The position numbers and the translations under genes were made by a program. A stretch of 64,000 nucleotides of DNA from Pseudomonas serbica (GTDB taxonomy: Bacteria; Pseudomonadota; Gammaproteobacteria; Pseudomonadales; Pseudomonadaceae). Positions 43,367 to 51,661 of the stretch are shown here, piece after piece. Every line of letters begins with the position of its first letter. The stretch's first letter is position 1. The notes below the pieces were generated by a model. The model was not told the origin of the DNA. It searched no databases and saw only the letters and a list, made by a program, of their open reading frames with translations. The stretch spans positions 62,001-126,000 of the forward strand of contig NZ_JAQIYM010000009.1 in assembly GCF_028823535.1 (NCBI RefSeq), read 5' to 3'.

Positions 43367-46213
43367 ATGGATAAGACCTACCAGCCGCACGCCATTGAAA
43401 CTTCCTGGTACAACACCTGGGAGTCAGAGAATTACTTCGCCCCGCAAGGCGCGGGCGAGTCCTACACCATCATGATCCCGCCGCCGAACGTCACCGGCAG
43501 CCTGCACATGGGCCATGGCTTCAACAACGCGATCATGGACGCCTTGATCCGTTTCCGCCGCATGCAGGGTCGCAACACCCTGTGGCAACCGGGTACCGAC
43601 CATGCCGGTATCGCCACGCAAATGCTGGTGGAGCGTCAACTCGAAGCCCAAGGCCAAAATCGCCACGATCTGGGCCGCGACAAATTCCTCGAGAAAGTCT
43701 GGGAATGGAAGGATCAGTCCGGCGGCAACATCAGCCGTCAGATCCGTCGCCTCGGCTCGTCCGTGGACTGGAGCCGCGAGCGCTTCACCATGGACGACGG
43801 CCTCTCGGAAGCCGTGAAGGAAGCCTTCGTGCGCCTGCACGAAGACGGCCTGATCTACCGCGGCAAGCGCCTGGTCAACTGGGACACCAAGCTGCACACG
43901 GCGATTTCCGACCTTGAAGTGGAAAACCACGACGAGAAAGGTTTCCTGTGGAACCTGAAATACCCGCTGGCCGACGGCGCCAAAACCGCTGAAGGCAACG
44001 ACTTCCTGATCGTCGCGACGACTCGTCCGGAAACCATGCTCGGCGACTCCGCCGTCGCGGTTAACCCGAACGATGAACGCTACAAAGCCCTGATCGGAAA
44101 ATTTGTCGAGCTGCCGCTGGTCGGCCGCCGCATCCCGATCATCGCCGATGATTACTGCGACCCTGAATTCGGCACCGGCTGCGTGAAAATCACCCCGGCC
44201 CACGATTTCAACGACTACGAAGTCGGCAAGCGTCACAACCTGCCGCTGCTAAACATCTTCGACAAGAACGCCAACGTCCTGCCAGCCGTTCAGGCGTTCA
44301 ACCTCGACGGCAGCCTGAACGAAACGATCGACGGCAAGATCCCGGCTGAATATGCCGGCCTGGACCGCTTCGAAGCGCGCAAGCAGATCGTAGCGGCATT
44401 CGAAGCCGCAGGCCTGCTGGTCAGCGTCGACGATCACGCCCTGAAAGTGCCGAAAGGCGATCGCTCCGGCACCATCATCGAGCCGTGGCTGACCGACCAG
44501 TGGTACGTGTCCACCAAACCGCTGGCCGAACCTGCGATTGCCGCCGTTGAAGACGGTCGTATCCAGTTCGTGCCCAAGCAGTACGAGAACATGTACTTCT
44601 CATGGATGCGCGACATCCAGGACTGGTGCATCAGCCGTCAGCTGTGGTGGGGCCACCGGATTCCCGCCTGGTACGACGAGTCGGGCAAAGTCTACGTCGG
44701 TCGCGACGAAGCTGAAGTGCGCGCCAAGCACAACCTCGGCCCGGACGTGGCGTTGCAACAGGACAACGACGTACTCGACACCTGGTTCAGCTCGGGCCTG
44801 TGGACCTTCTCCACCCTCGGCTGGCCGGAACAGACCGAATTCCTGAAAAAATTCCATTCCACCGACGTGCTGGTCACCGGTTTCGACATCATTTTCTTCT
44901 GGGTTGCCCGGATGATCATGCTCACCATGCATTTGGTGAAGAACGAAGACGGCACGCCGCAGGTACCGTTCAAGACCGTGTACGTGCACGGCCTGGTGCG
45001 TGATGGCCAGGGCCAGAAGATGTCCAAGTCCAAGGGCAACGTCCTTGACCCGCTGGACATCATCGACGGCATCGAGCTGGAAGAGCTTGTTCAAAAGCGT
45101 ACCTCCGGCATGATGCAGCCGAAACTGGCGAAGAAGATCGAGAAGCAGACCCGCGAAGAGTTCGCCGAAGGCATCGCCAGCTACGGCACCGACGCCCTGC
45201 GCTTCACTTTCTGCTCGCTGGCGTCCACCGGTCGCGACATCAAGTTCGACATGGGCCGCGTCGAAGGCTATCGCAACTTCTGCAACAAGATCTGGAACGC
45301 TGCGCGCTACGTGCTGGACAAAGGCGAAGACTGCGGTCAGAACGGCGAAGCCTACGAGCTTTCGCTGGCCGATCGCTGGATCATTTCGCAGCTGCAGCGC
45401 ACCGAAGCCGAAGTGACCCGTCAGCTCGACCAGTTCCGTTTCGACCTGGCTGCGCAAGCCTTGTACGAGTTCATCTGGAACCAGTATTGCGACTGGTACC
45501 TGGAACTGTCCAAGCCCGTGCTGTGGGACGAAAACGCACCGGTCGAACGCCAGCGCGGTACGCGCCGCACCTTGGTTCGCGTGCTCGAAGTGGCCCTGCG
45601 CCTGGCGCATCCGTTCATGCCGTTCATCACCGAAGAAATCTGGCAGCGCCTCGCGCCGCTGGCCGGTATCGAAGGCAAGACGATCATGCTGCAACCTTGG
45701 CCTGTGGCCAACGAAGCACGCATCGACCAGGCCGCCGAAGACGACATCGAATGGCTCAAGGGCCTGATGCTCGGCACACGTAACATCCGTGGCGAAATGA
45801 ACATCGGCCCGGGCAAACCGCTGCCGTTGTTCCTGAAGAACGTCAGCGCCGAGGACCAGCGTCGCCTGAGCGAAAACGAAGCCCTGCTGAAGAAACTGGC
45901 GCGCCTCGAATCGATCACCGTGCTGGCGGCTGGCGAAGAAGCGCCGCTGTCCGCCACCGCACTGGTCGGCGAGATGGAAGTGCTGGTGCCGATGGCCGGC
46001 CTGATCGACAAAGGTGCCGAGCTTGCGCGCCTGGACAAGGAAATCCAGCGCCTGCAAGGCGAAGTGCAGCGCGTCGGCGGCAAGCTGTCCAATGCCGGTT
46101 TCGTTGACAAGGCGCCTGCCGAAGTCATCGAGAAAGAACGCGCCAAACTGGCCGAAGCCGAACAGGCTCTGGGCAAGCTGGCGGAGCAACATGCGCGGAT
46201 TGCCAGCCTGTAA
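43367..46213 (+). CDS. valS: Valyl-tRNA synthetase
   Basis: 948 residues, class Ia. The HIGH-type motif is PPNVTGSLHMGHG (~residue 40) and the KMSKS motif is QKMSKSKGN (~550). An editing (CP1) domain with TTRPETMLGDSAVAV lies between them, and a C-terminal coiled coil (LARLDKEIQRLQGEVQRVGG) ends the protein. It charges tRNA-Val. No T-box or attenuator is visible in its leader. Confidence 0.98.
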   Translation: MDKTYQPHAIETSWYNTWESENYFAPQGAGESYTIMIPPPNVTGSLHMGHGFNNAIMDALIRFRRMQGRNTLWQPGTDHAGIATQMLVERQLEAQGQNRHDLGRDKFLEKVWEWKDQSGGNISRQIRRLGSSVDWSRERFTMDDGLSEAVKEAFVRLHEDGLIYRGKRLVNWDTKLHTAISDLEVENHDEKGFLWNLKYPLADGAKTAEGNDFLIVATTRPETMLGDSAVAVNPNDERYKALIGKFVELPLVGRRIPIIADDYCDPEFGTGCVKITPAHDFNDYEVGKRHNLPLLNIFDKNANVLPAVQAFNLDGSLNETIDGKIPAEYAGLDRFEARKQIVAAFEAAGLLVSVDDHALKVPKGDRSGTIIEPWLTDQWYVSTKPLAEPAIAAVEDGRIQFVPKQYENMYFSWMRDIQDWCISRQLWWGHRIPAWYDESGKVYVGRDEAEVRAKHNLGPDVALQQDNDVLDTWFSSGLWTFSTLGWPEQTEFLKKFHSTDVLVTGFDIIFFWVARMIMLTMHLVKNEDGTPQVPFKTVYVHGLVRDGQGQKMSKSKGNVLDPLDIIDGIELEELVQKRTSGMMQPKLAKKIEKQTREEFAEGIASYGTDALRFTFCSLASTGRDIKFDMGRVEGYRNFCNKIWNAARYVLDKGEDCGQNGEAYELSLADRWIISQLQRTEAEVTRQLDQFRFDLAAQALYEFIWNQYCDWYLELSKPVLWDENAPVERQRGTRRTLVRVLEVALRLAHPFMPFITEEIWQRLAPLAGIEGKTIMLQPWPVANEARIDQAAEDDIEWLKGLMLGTRNIRGEMNIGPGKPLPLFLKNVSAEDQRRLSENEALLKKLARLESITVLAAGEEAPLSATALVGEMEVLVPMAGLIDKGAELARLDKEIQRLQGEVQRVGGKLSNAGFVDKAPAEVIEKERAKLAEAEQALGKLAEQHARIASL

Positions 46214-46227
46214 CGGCAAATCGCAAT

Positions 46228-46260
46228 AAAAAAGGGAGGCCCGGGTGGCCTCCCTTTTTT
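46228..46260 (+). terminator. Terminator of valS
   Basis: GGGAGGC (46234-46240) pairs with GCCTCCC (46248-46254), with A-run before and TTTTTT after. Confidence 0.95.
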
Positions 46261-46345
46261 ATGCCCGCCACTTTTTTCCAAACACCCCTAAACACCTGTG
46301 GGACAATGCCAGCCACTTTCAGCCATACCCGAATCGACCACACCC

Positions 46346-47368
46346 ATGACCGCCCCCCGCACACCCAGACCTGCGCGTAAAAAGCCCGAATCCGCGACCC
46401 CGGCCAAGGCCGTTGAGCCGCGCGAAAAGGCCAGCCTGCACCCGCGCAATCGCCACCAGGGTCGCTACGACTTCCCGGCACTGATCAAGAGCACGCCGGA
46501 GCTGGCGAAGTTCGTGATCATCAACCCGTACGGCAAGGAAAGCATCGACTTCGCCAGCCCGGACGCGGTGCGGGTGTTCAACCGGGCGCTGCTCAAGTCG
46601 TTCTACGGCATCGCCCACTGGGACATACCGGCCGATTACCTGTGCCCGCCGGTCCCGGGCCGTGCGGACTACGTACACTTCCTCGCCGACCTGTTGGCCA
46701 GCGTCAATGACGGCGTCATTCCCCGCGGTGCGGCGGTGAAGGTGCTGGACGTGGGCATGGGCGCCAACTGCGTGTACCCGTTGATCGGCCACAGCGACTA
46801 CCGCTGGCAGTTTCTCGGCTCGGAAATCGACACCACCGCCATTGCCGCCGCCAAGGCCATCATCCAGTCCAACGGCTTGAACAAGGCCATCCAGGTTCGT
46901 CAGCAGGGCAACCGCAAGCATATCTTGCTGGGCCTGCTGGAGAGCGCCGAGCGCTTTGACCTGACGATGTGCAACCCACCGTTCCACGCCTCGCTGGAGG
47001 AAGCCACCCGGGGCAGCAGCCGTAAATGGCGCGCGCTGGGCAAGGCCGATCCGAAACGCAAACTGCCGGTGCTGAATTTCGGCGGTCAGGCGGCGGAGTT
47101 GTGGTGCGAGGGCGGCGAAGCGCGGTTCGTTACGCAACTGATCAGCGAGAGCGCGCAAGTGGGCCAGCAGGTGTTGTGGTTCAGCACCCTGGTGTCGAAA
47201 GCCTCGAACCTGCCGGCGATCCAGACCGCCCTGAAGAAGGCCGGCGCCCTGCAAAGTCAGGTGGTGGAAATGTCCCAGGGCCAGAAGCAGAGCCGTTTCG
47301 TGGCCTGGACCTTCCACACTCAAGAACAGCAGCAGGCCTGGCGCGAGCGTTGGACAAGCAAAAGCTGA
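46346..47368 (+). CDS. rlmF: 23S rRNA (adenine-1618-N6)-methyltransferase
   Basis: 340 residues from the ATG at 46346. A basic N-terminal tail (RPARKKPESATPAK) is followed by LHPRNRHQGRYDF and a Rossmann methyltransferase core with LDVGMGANCVYPL (SAM loop) and the adenine-N6 motif NPPFHASLEEA. This is RlmF (YbiN), which methylates A1618 of 23S rRNA. It is monocistronic between the valS terminator and a REP pair. Confidence 0.93.
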   Translation: MTAPRTPRPARKKPESATPAKAVEPREKASLHPRNRHQGRYDFPALIKSTPELAKFVIINPYGKESIDFASPDAVRVFNRALLKSFYGIAHWDIPADYLCPPVPGRADYVHFLADLLASVNDGVIPRGAAVKVLDVGMGANCVYPLIGHSDYRWQFLGSEIDTTAIAAAKAIIQSNGLNKAIQVRQQGNRKHILLGLLESAERFDLTMCNPPFHASLEEATRGSSRKWRALGKADPKRKLPVLNFGGQAAELWCEGGEARFVTQLISESAQVGQQVLWFSTLVSKASNLPAIQTALKKAGALQSQVVEMSQGQKQSRFVAWTFHTQEQQQAWRERWTSKS

Positions 47369-47392
47369 ACAAGTGATCGACGCAGATCAACT

Positions 47393-47480
47393 GTGGGAGC
47401 GGGCTTGCTCGCGAAGGCGGTGCATCAGTCGACTTCAATGGTGACGGATACACTGCCTTCGCGAGCAAGCCCGCTCCCAC
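47393..47480. repeat. Inverted REP pair, GTGGGAGCGGGC type
   Basis: 47393-47414 and 47459-47480 are well-conserved inverse copies after rlmF. Confidence 0.92.
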
Positions 47481-47516
47481 ATTGGAAATAGGGTGTTCGT
47501 GGTAAATCGCAGATAC

Positions 47517-47558
47517 AAAAAAACCGTGCGCGGATCGCTCCGGCGCACGGTTTTTTTT
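47517..47558 (-). terminator. Terminator of the HU gene
   Basis: AAACCGTGCGC and GCGCACGGTTT pair around an 11-base loop, with A/T tracts on both sides. It lies 9 bases after the leftward HU stop and could also stop rightward read-through from rlmF. Confidence 0.93.
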
Positions 47559-47566
47559 AACAAGTC

Positions 47567-47848
47567 TTACTTGTTAACAGCGTCGGTCAGGCCTTTGGCC
47601 ACAACCAGCTTGATCACTTTCTTGGCAGCGATTTCGATGGCAGCGCCAGTCGAAGGGTTACGGCCAGTACGGGCAGGACGCTCAGTCACTTTCAGCTTGC
47701 CGATACCTGGCAGAGTGATTTCGCCGCCGTTTTCCAGCTGATCGGCAACGATTTGGCCCAGTTGGTCCAGAGCGTTACGCGCGGTGGTTTTCGGCGCGTC
47801 GATAGCTTCAGCGATGTCGGCGATCAGTTGGTCTTTAGTAAGAGCCAT
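47567..47848 (-). CDS. HU-family DNA-binding protein (HupA/HupN type)
   Basis: 93 residues from the ATG at 47848 (RBS GGAAGGAACAC). The sequence MALTKDQLIADIAEAID and the DNA-binding arm signature GKLKVTERPARTGRNPSTG are those of histone-like HU. It bends and compacts DNA and affects many promoters. It is monocistronic and highly expressed in relatives. P. aeruginosa has a very similar HU besides HupB, so the exact symbol is left open. Confidence 0.93.
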   Translation of the reverse strand: MALTKDQLIADIAEAIDAPKTTARNALDQLGQIVADQLENGGEITLPGIGKLKVTERPARTGRNPSTGAAIEIAAKKVIKLVVAKGLTDAVNK

Positions 47849-48243
47849 GTAGTGTTCCTTCCCTATCAAATTCATATGGATTGCAGAGTGCAGTGTCAGC
47901 CATCGAGCCCGATCTTCTGGATCTGGCACCCTCGGTCAAATAACCACGGGATCGGGGTTATAGATTCCGAAATCAGGGTTTGGTTCGACCTGACAAATGC
48001 TGAATGCACGCTTAACGCAGTGACTACGCGTAAGACCGGGCAAAACTAGCACAGAGACGGGGAAATATCCGCCTCTAGCTACCCAATTGGTCAGCTTTAT
48101 TGCTCTAAATCGGGAAAAAACCGCATAAGCACCACCGGTCACCCCGCAATTGCCGTTCGCACCACGCCAAAACCAGTGGTTGCGGTACACTGGGCGCTTT
48201 TTCGGGGAGCGCGCACTCCCGTCTTCAATCAGCCGAGAAGCCC
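47849..48243. other. Divergent promoter region of the HU gene and ndpA
   Basis: 395 bp without a gene. Both neighbours are nucleoid proteins transcribed outwards. Near ndpA there is a -10-like TACACT (48186-48191) and a leader hairpin GGGAG-CGCGCA-CTCCC (~48207-48222) upstream of the RBS GAGAAG. Nothing else is recognised. Confidence 0.45.
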
Positions 48244-49248
48244 ATGCCGATCCGTCATTGCATCGTCCACCTGATCGACAAAAAACCCGACGGCACACCT
48301 GCAGTTCTGCACGCTCGCGACTCCGAACTGGCCGAGTCGAGCGCCATCGAGAACATGCTTGCCGACCTCAACGAAAGCTATAACGCCAAACAAGGCAAGG
48401 CCTGGGGTTTCTTCCATGCCGAATCCGGGGCGCATCCGTTCAGCGGCTGGCTGAAGGAGTATTTCGAGGGCGGCAAGGACTTTACCGCCTTCAGTCGCGT
48501 GGCTGTCGAGCACCTGCAAAAACTGATGGAGGAGTCCAACCTCTCGGTCGGCGGCCACGTCCTGTTCGCCCACTATCAGCAAGGCATGACCGATTACCTG
48601 GCCATCGCCTTGCTGCACCACAGTGAAGGCGTCGCAGTGACTGACGAACTGGACGTGACCCCCTCCCGCCACCTGGACCTGGGCCAGTTGCACCTGGCGG
48701 CGCGGATCAACGTGTCCGAGTGGCAGAACAACAAGCAGTCCAAGCAGTACATCTCGTTCATCAAGGGCAAGAACGGGAAAAAAGTATCGGAGTATTTCCG
48801 CGACTTCATCGGCTGCCAGGAAGGCGTCGACGGCCCCGGGGAAACCCGCACCCTGCTCAAGGCCTTCAGTGACTTCGTCGAAAGCGAAGACCTGCCCGAA
48901 GACGACGCCCGCGAGAAAACCAAGACCCTGGTGGACTACGCCAGCAGCCAGGCCAAGCTCGGCGAGCCCATGGGCCTGGAAGAGTTGTCGGGGCTGATCG
49001 ACGAAGAACGCCCGAAAGCCTTCTACGACCATATCCGCAACAAGGACTACGGCCTGTCGCCAGAGATCCCGGCCGATAAGCGCACCCTGAACCAGTTCCG
49101 CCGCTTCACCGGCCGAGCCGAAGGCCTGTCCATCAGCTTCGAAGCGCACCTGCTGGGTTCGAAAATCGAGTACGACGAAGAAGCCGGCACCTTGATCATC
49201 AAGGGCCTGCCGACCTCGCTCACTGACCAGCTCAAGCGCCGCAACTGA
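48244..49248 (+). CDS. ndpA: Nucleoid-associated protein NdpA/YejK
   Basis: 334 residues (E. coli YejK 335). The start MPIRHCIVHLIDKKPDGTPA and GHVLFAHYQQGMTDYLAIALL match the family. It is a spermidine-nucleoid-fraction protein of unclear function that associates with DNA and topoisomerases. Its stop codon shares one base with the start of the next gene (TGATG), so the two are translationally coupled. Confidence 0.92.
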   Translation: MPIRHCIVHLIDKKPDGTPAVLHARDSELAESSAIENMLADLNESYNAKQGKAWGFFHAESGAHPFSGWLKEYFEGGKDFTAFSRVAVEHLQKLMEESNLSVGGHVLFAHYQQGMTDYLAIALLHHSEGVAVTDELDVTPSRHLDLGQLHLAARINVSEWQNNKQSKQYISFIKGKNGKKVSEYFRDFIGCQEGVDGPGETRTLLKAFSDFVESEDLPEDDAREKTKTLVDYASSQAKLGEPMGLEELSGLIDEERPKAFYDHIRNKDYGLSPEIPADKRTLNQFRRFTGRAEGLSISFEAHLLGSKIEYDEEAGTLIIKGLPTSLTDQLKRRN

Positions 49249-49598
49249 TGCTGGGCAACGTACTGAAGAAATGCCTGCTGGTCCTGCTGGTGGTCGTGGT
49301 CTATCAGAACTGGGGCAAGATCGAGCGGGTATTCAACCCTTCACAGGTGGTGTCCGAGCAGACCCAGGCCAAGGCCAACGTCGTGCTCTACGCCACTGAG
49401 TGGTGTGGCTACTGCAAGCTGACCCAGCGCTTTCTTGATCAGAAGGGCATTGCGTACAAGGCGTTCGATATCGAGAAGGATGCCGAGGCTCGCAAGGCCT
49501 ACCAGGCGTTGGGAGGCGGTGGGATTCCGATCATCGATGTGAACGGGACCTTGATTCGCGGGTATGACCCGGATGCGATTCTGGCGGCGTTGAAATGA
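49248..49598 (+). CDS. Membrane-tethered glutaredoxin
   Basis: 116 residues. A hydrophobic N-terminal segment (VLKKCLLVLLVVVVYQNW) acts as an anchor or uncleaved signal. It precedes a glutaredoxin domain with the redox motif ATEWCGYCKLTQRFLDQKG (CGYC) and the GSH-binding TVP-like loop GGGGIPIIDVNG. The domain could face the periplasm, since the anchor has a basic residue before it. It is coupled to ndpA by a 1-base overlap. The partner substrates are unknown. Confidence 0.8.
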   Translation: MLGNVLKKCLLVLLVVVVYQNWGKIERVFNPSQVVSEQTQAKANVVLYATEWCGYCKLTQRFLDQKGIAYKAFDIEKDAEARKAYQALGGGGIPIIDVNGTLIRGYDPDAILAALK

Positions 49599-49601
49599 CT
49601 G

Positions 49602-49689
49602 GTAGGAGCTGGCTTGCCAGCGAATGCGGTGGTTCAGTCGGCACATTTGTCGACTGAACCACCGTCTTCGCTGGCAAGCCAGCTCCTAC
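49602..49689. repeat. Inverted REP pair with a paired interior (near-complete 88-bp palindrome)
   Basis: 49602-49624 and 49667-49689 are inverse GTAGGAGCTGGC-type REPs. Unlike other loci the interior also pairs: GGTGGTTCAGTCG with CGACTGAACCACC around a 10-base centre. The whole element would form a single long hairpin. Confidence 0.92.
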
Positions 49690-49708
49690 AGGGTCGCGTA
49701 GGGCGAAG

Positions 49709-50644
49709 TTATTGCGCCTCGATACGGAAACCGAATCGCGGAACGTGTACATGCACCACGCCGCCACGCTCGTCTTCTCGACGCACAATCAACTCCTCCC
49801 TGCCGGCAAACACCAACTCCCCCGCCACCGGATCAACGCCATAGTCAGTGGCGGCAATCACCACTTGCTGACCCGCCTTGAAACCATTCGGATCTTCGAA
49901 CGCTTCATCCGGCAATGCAGCAGGCGTCGCGTCACGGGCCACACTCAGCGCTTCTTCAGACGTCATTTCACTCGGCGCACCGTGGCCGAATCCCAGCACC
50001 CGCGCCAACCACGCCGAGATCGCCGGGTAGTTATCCACAAGCGGCGAAGTCACGGGTGTTGCCTTGAGGAACCACAGCGGATGAGCCATGGCGAAGTCGG
50101 CAATCGACGGCTCGCCAAACAGGTAATCCCCCTCCTCGCGCTGCAGCTGCTGCTCCAGGCGCGCCATGATTGTCGGCCATTGGTGCCGGGCCTGCTCGGC
50201 GGACAAGCGGGTCGCACTGCCGCCACTGAACAAACCGGTCCGGTCGGCGATGAAGGCCTTGATCGCTTCAGGGGACAAATTGCCGAAACGCACCGCTATC
50301 GATTCCGGCTGGAATACCAGGCTGACCGCATGCTGGAACACCACCGAATCGGCCCACGCCGCGAAGGACGCGGCGATCATTTCCTGTCCTTCGGGGAAGA
50401 ACGCCGGCAGGGCTTTTTCCTGCTCGAGGCGACGGGCGATCAAGGCGGTGTCGCAATAGATATCCGCGCCGATCTGCAACACCGGGGTCTTGCGATAACC
50501 ACCGGTCAACGCCGTCAAATCGGGCTTGGGCATTACCGGCGAAATTTTCACCGAGTGCCAGGACAGTCCTTTGAAACCTAACAGCAGCCGGGTTTTTTCG
50601 GCGAAGGGGGACGTCGGGTAATGATGCAGAATCAACTCGGACAT
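49709..50644 (-). CDS. Glutathione S-transferase family protein with C-terminal extension
   Basis: 311 residues (RBS GGAGC). Residues ~1-80 are the thioredoxin-like GST domain (LILHHYPTSPFAEKTRLLLG, YRKTPVLQIG). Residues ~90-210 are the helical GST domain (DYLFGEPSIADFAMAHPLWF). An extra ~90 residues follow, with a small beta-rich domain (GQQVVIAATDYGVDPVAGEL; VVHVHVPRFGFRIEAQ) not found in standard ~200-aa GSTs. It probably acts in glutathione-dependent detoxification. The role of the extension is unknown. Confidence 0.8.
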   Translation of the reverse strand: MSELILHHYPTSPFAEKTRLLLGFKGLSWHSVKISPVMPKPDLTALTGGYRKTPVLQIGADIYCDTALIARRLEQEKALPAFFPEGQEMIAASFAAWADSVVFQHAVSLVFQPESIAVRFGNLSPEAIKAFIADRTGLFSGGSATRLSAEQARHQWPTIMARLEQQLQREEGDYLFGEPSIADFAMAHPLWFLKATPVTSPLVDNYPAISAWLARVLGFGHGAPSEMTSEEALSVARDATPAALPDEAFEDPNGFKAGQQVVIAATDYGVDPVAGELVFAGREELIVRREDERGGVVHVHVPRFGFRIEAQ

Positions 50645-50732
50645 GCTCGGCTCCGCCGCAAGAATCAGGAACCCGCAGCTTAGCGCGCAATCTGTTCGCA
50701 GCCTACAGATCGGCCTGATGGGAACTGATCAG

Positions 50733-51050
50733 TCAAATTGATAAGGCGGTATTCGCGCTCGCCACCAGGCACTCCTTGGCACTCTTCCTGAGTTTCTTTA
50801 TCAGGCGCTCCTGGCGCAACGCGTCGCTCTTGTCGCGACAGGCTTCGGTGTAGACCAGCGCCATGGCCGGACTGGAGAGAAAGAAGCGTGCGCCCTTACC
50901 GCTTTGGTGCTTGGCGAAACGTTTTTGCGGATCGTCACTGATCCCACAATAAAGCGATCCATTGGCCGCGCGAACGAGGTAGACGAACCAGGTTTTACTG
51001 ACGGGTGTGGGTTCGGCGGCAATGGCGCAGGATTCGCTTGGGCTGTTCAC
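50733..51050 (-). CDS. GIY-YIG nuclease-family protein (UPF0213/YhbQ-like)
   Basis: 105 residues with a GTG start. The core is WFVYLVRAANGSLYCGISDDPQKRFAKHQ (first part: FVYLVRAANGSLYCGISDD), the GIY-YIG fold in its 'VYL...YCGI' form, with RFAKH and a C-terminal KLRKSAKECLV. Such small stand-alone proteins may act on DNA; the biological role is not settled. The RBS is poor, so the start is less certain than the gene. Confidence 0.8.
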   Translation of the reverse strand: MNSPSESCAIAAEPTPVSKTWFVYLVRAANGSLYCGISDDPQKRFAKHQSGKGARFFLSSPAMALVYTEACRDKSDALRQERLIKKLRKSAKECLVASANTALSI

Positions 51051-51090
51051 GTGACGATCGGGGCTTGGAGGGAAACAAGCCGCAATCTTA

Positions 51091-51561
51091 TCAGCGACTG
51101 GCCTGGAATGCCTTCAGGCCCTTCAGCGCCTGTGCTCGAACGGCGTTGCGCACCAGTGGGCTCCAACCCAGCAGCAGGCCTTTGAGGCCCAGTGCCTGAC
51201 GCGACCACTTCCACAAATCAAAGCGGTCGTGATGCTCGCAAATCTTGCCGTCGCGAAAGACGAAGCGCGCATGGATGTCGTTGATCACCGTGTTGCCCGT
51301 CTGGCTGAACAGGTACGTCGCCACCCAATGAGCAGTACCGGTGCGCTCGCCCGCTTGAACGTTATCGAAGGTCAGGGAAAAATCCTTGGCCCGGGTCGTC
51401 AGCATGCGCCACATGTCACCCGCATCGCGCCCGCGAAGCTCGCCGAACGCCGGATCACTGAACACCACGTCATCGGTATAGCAGGCACTCATGGCCTCGG
51501 CATCCAGCCGCTGGAAGGCTTGGTAGAACTGGGTGATCAATGCGCTATGGGCATCACTCAT
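51091..51561 (-). CDS. SnoaL-like / NTF2-fold protein
   Basis: 156 residues from the ATG at 51561 (RBS GGAGCC). SALITQFYQAFQRLDAEAMS, CYTDDVVFSDPAFGELRG and RFVFRDGKICEHHDRFDLW are typical of the SnoaL-like NTF2 fold (cyclase, isomerase or binding proteins). The C-terminal ~40 residues are basic. It has no obvious partner. The function is unknown. Confidence 0.8.
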   Translation of the reverse strand: MSDAHSALITQFYQAFQRLDAEAMSACYTDDVVFSDPAFGELRGRDAGDMWRMLTTRAKDFSLTFDNVQAGERTGTAHWVATYLFSQTGNTVINDIHARFVFRDGKICEHHDRFDLWKWSRQALGLKGLLLGWSPLVRNAVRAQALKGLKAFQASR

Positions 51562-51661
51562 GGGCAGGCTCCGTACGGTTGATGAATTGCCTGCACGATA
51601 GTCTGCAAATACACCGAACACTATCGGCATTCGCAAGGCGAATACCGATAGTGGGCAGGGG

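Noticed and set aside
50733..51050. GIY-YIG protein as part of a restriction or defence system
   Set aside because: It is the small stand-alone UPF0213/YhbQ type and has no methylase, ATPase or other defence gene nearby.
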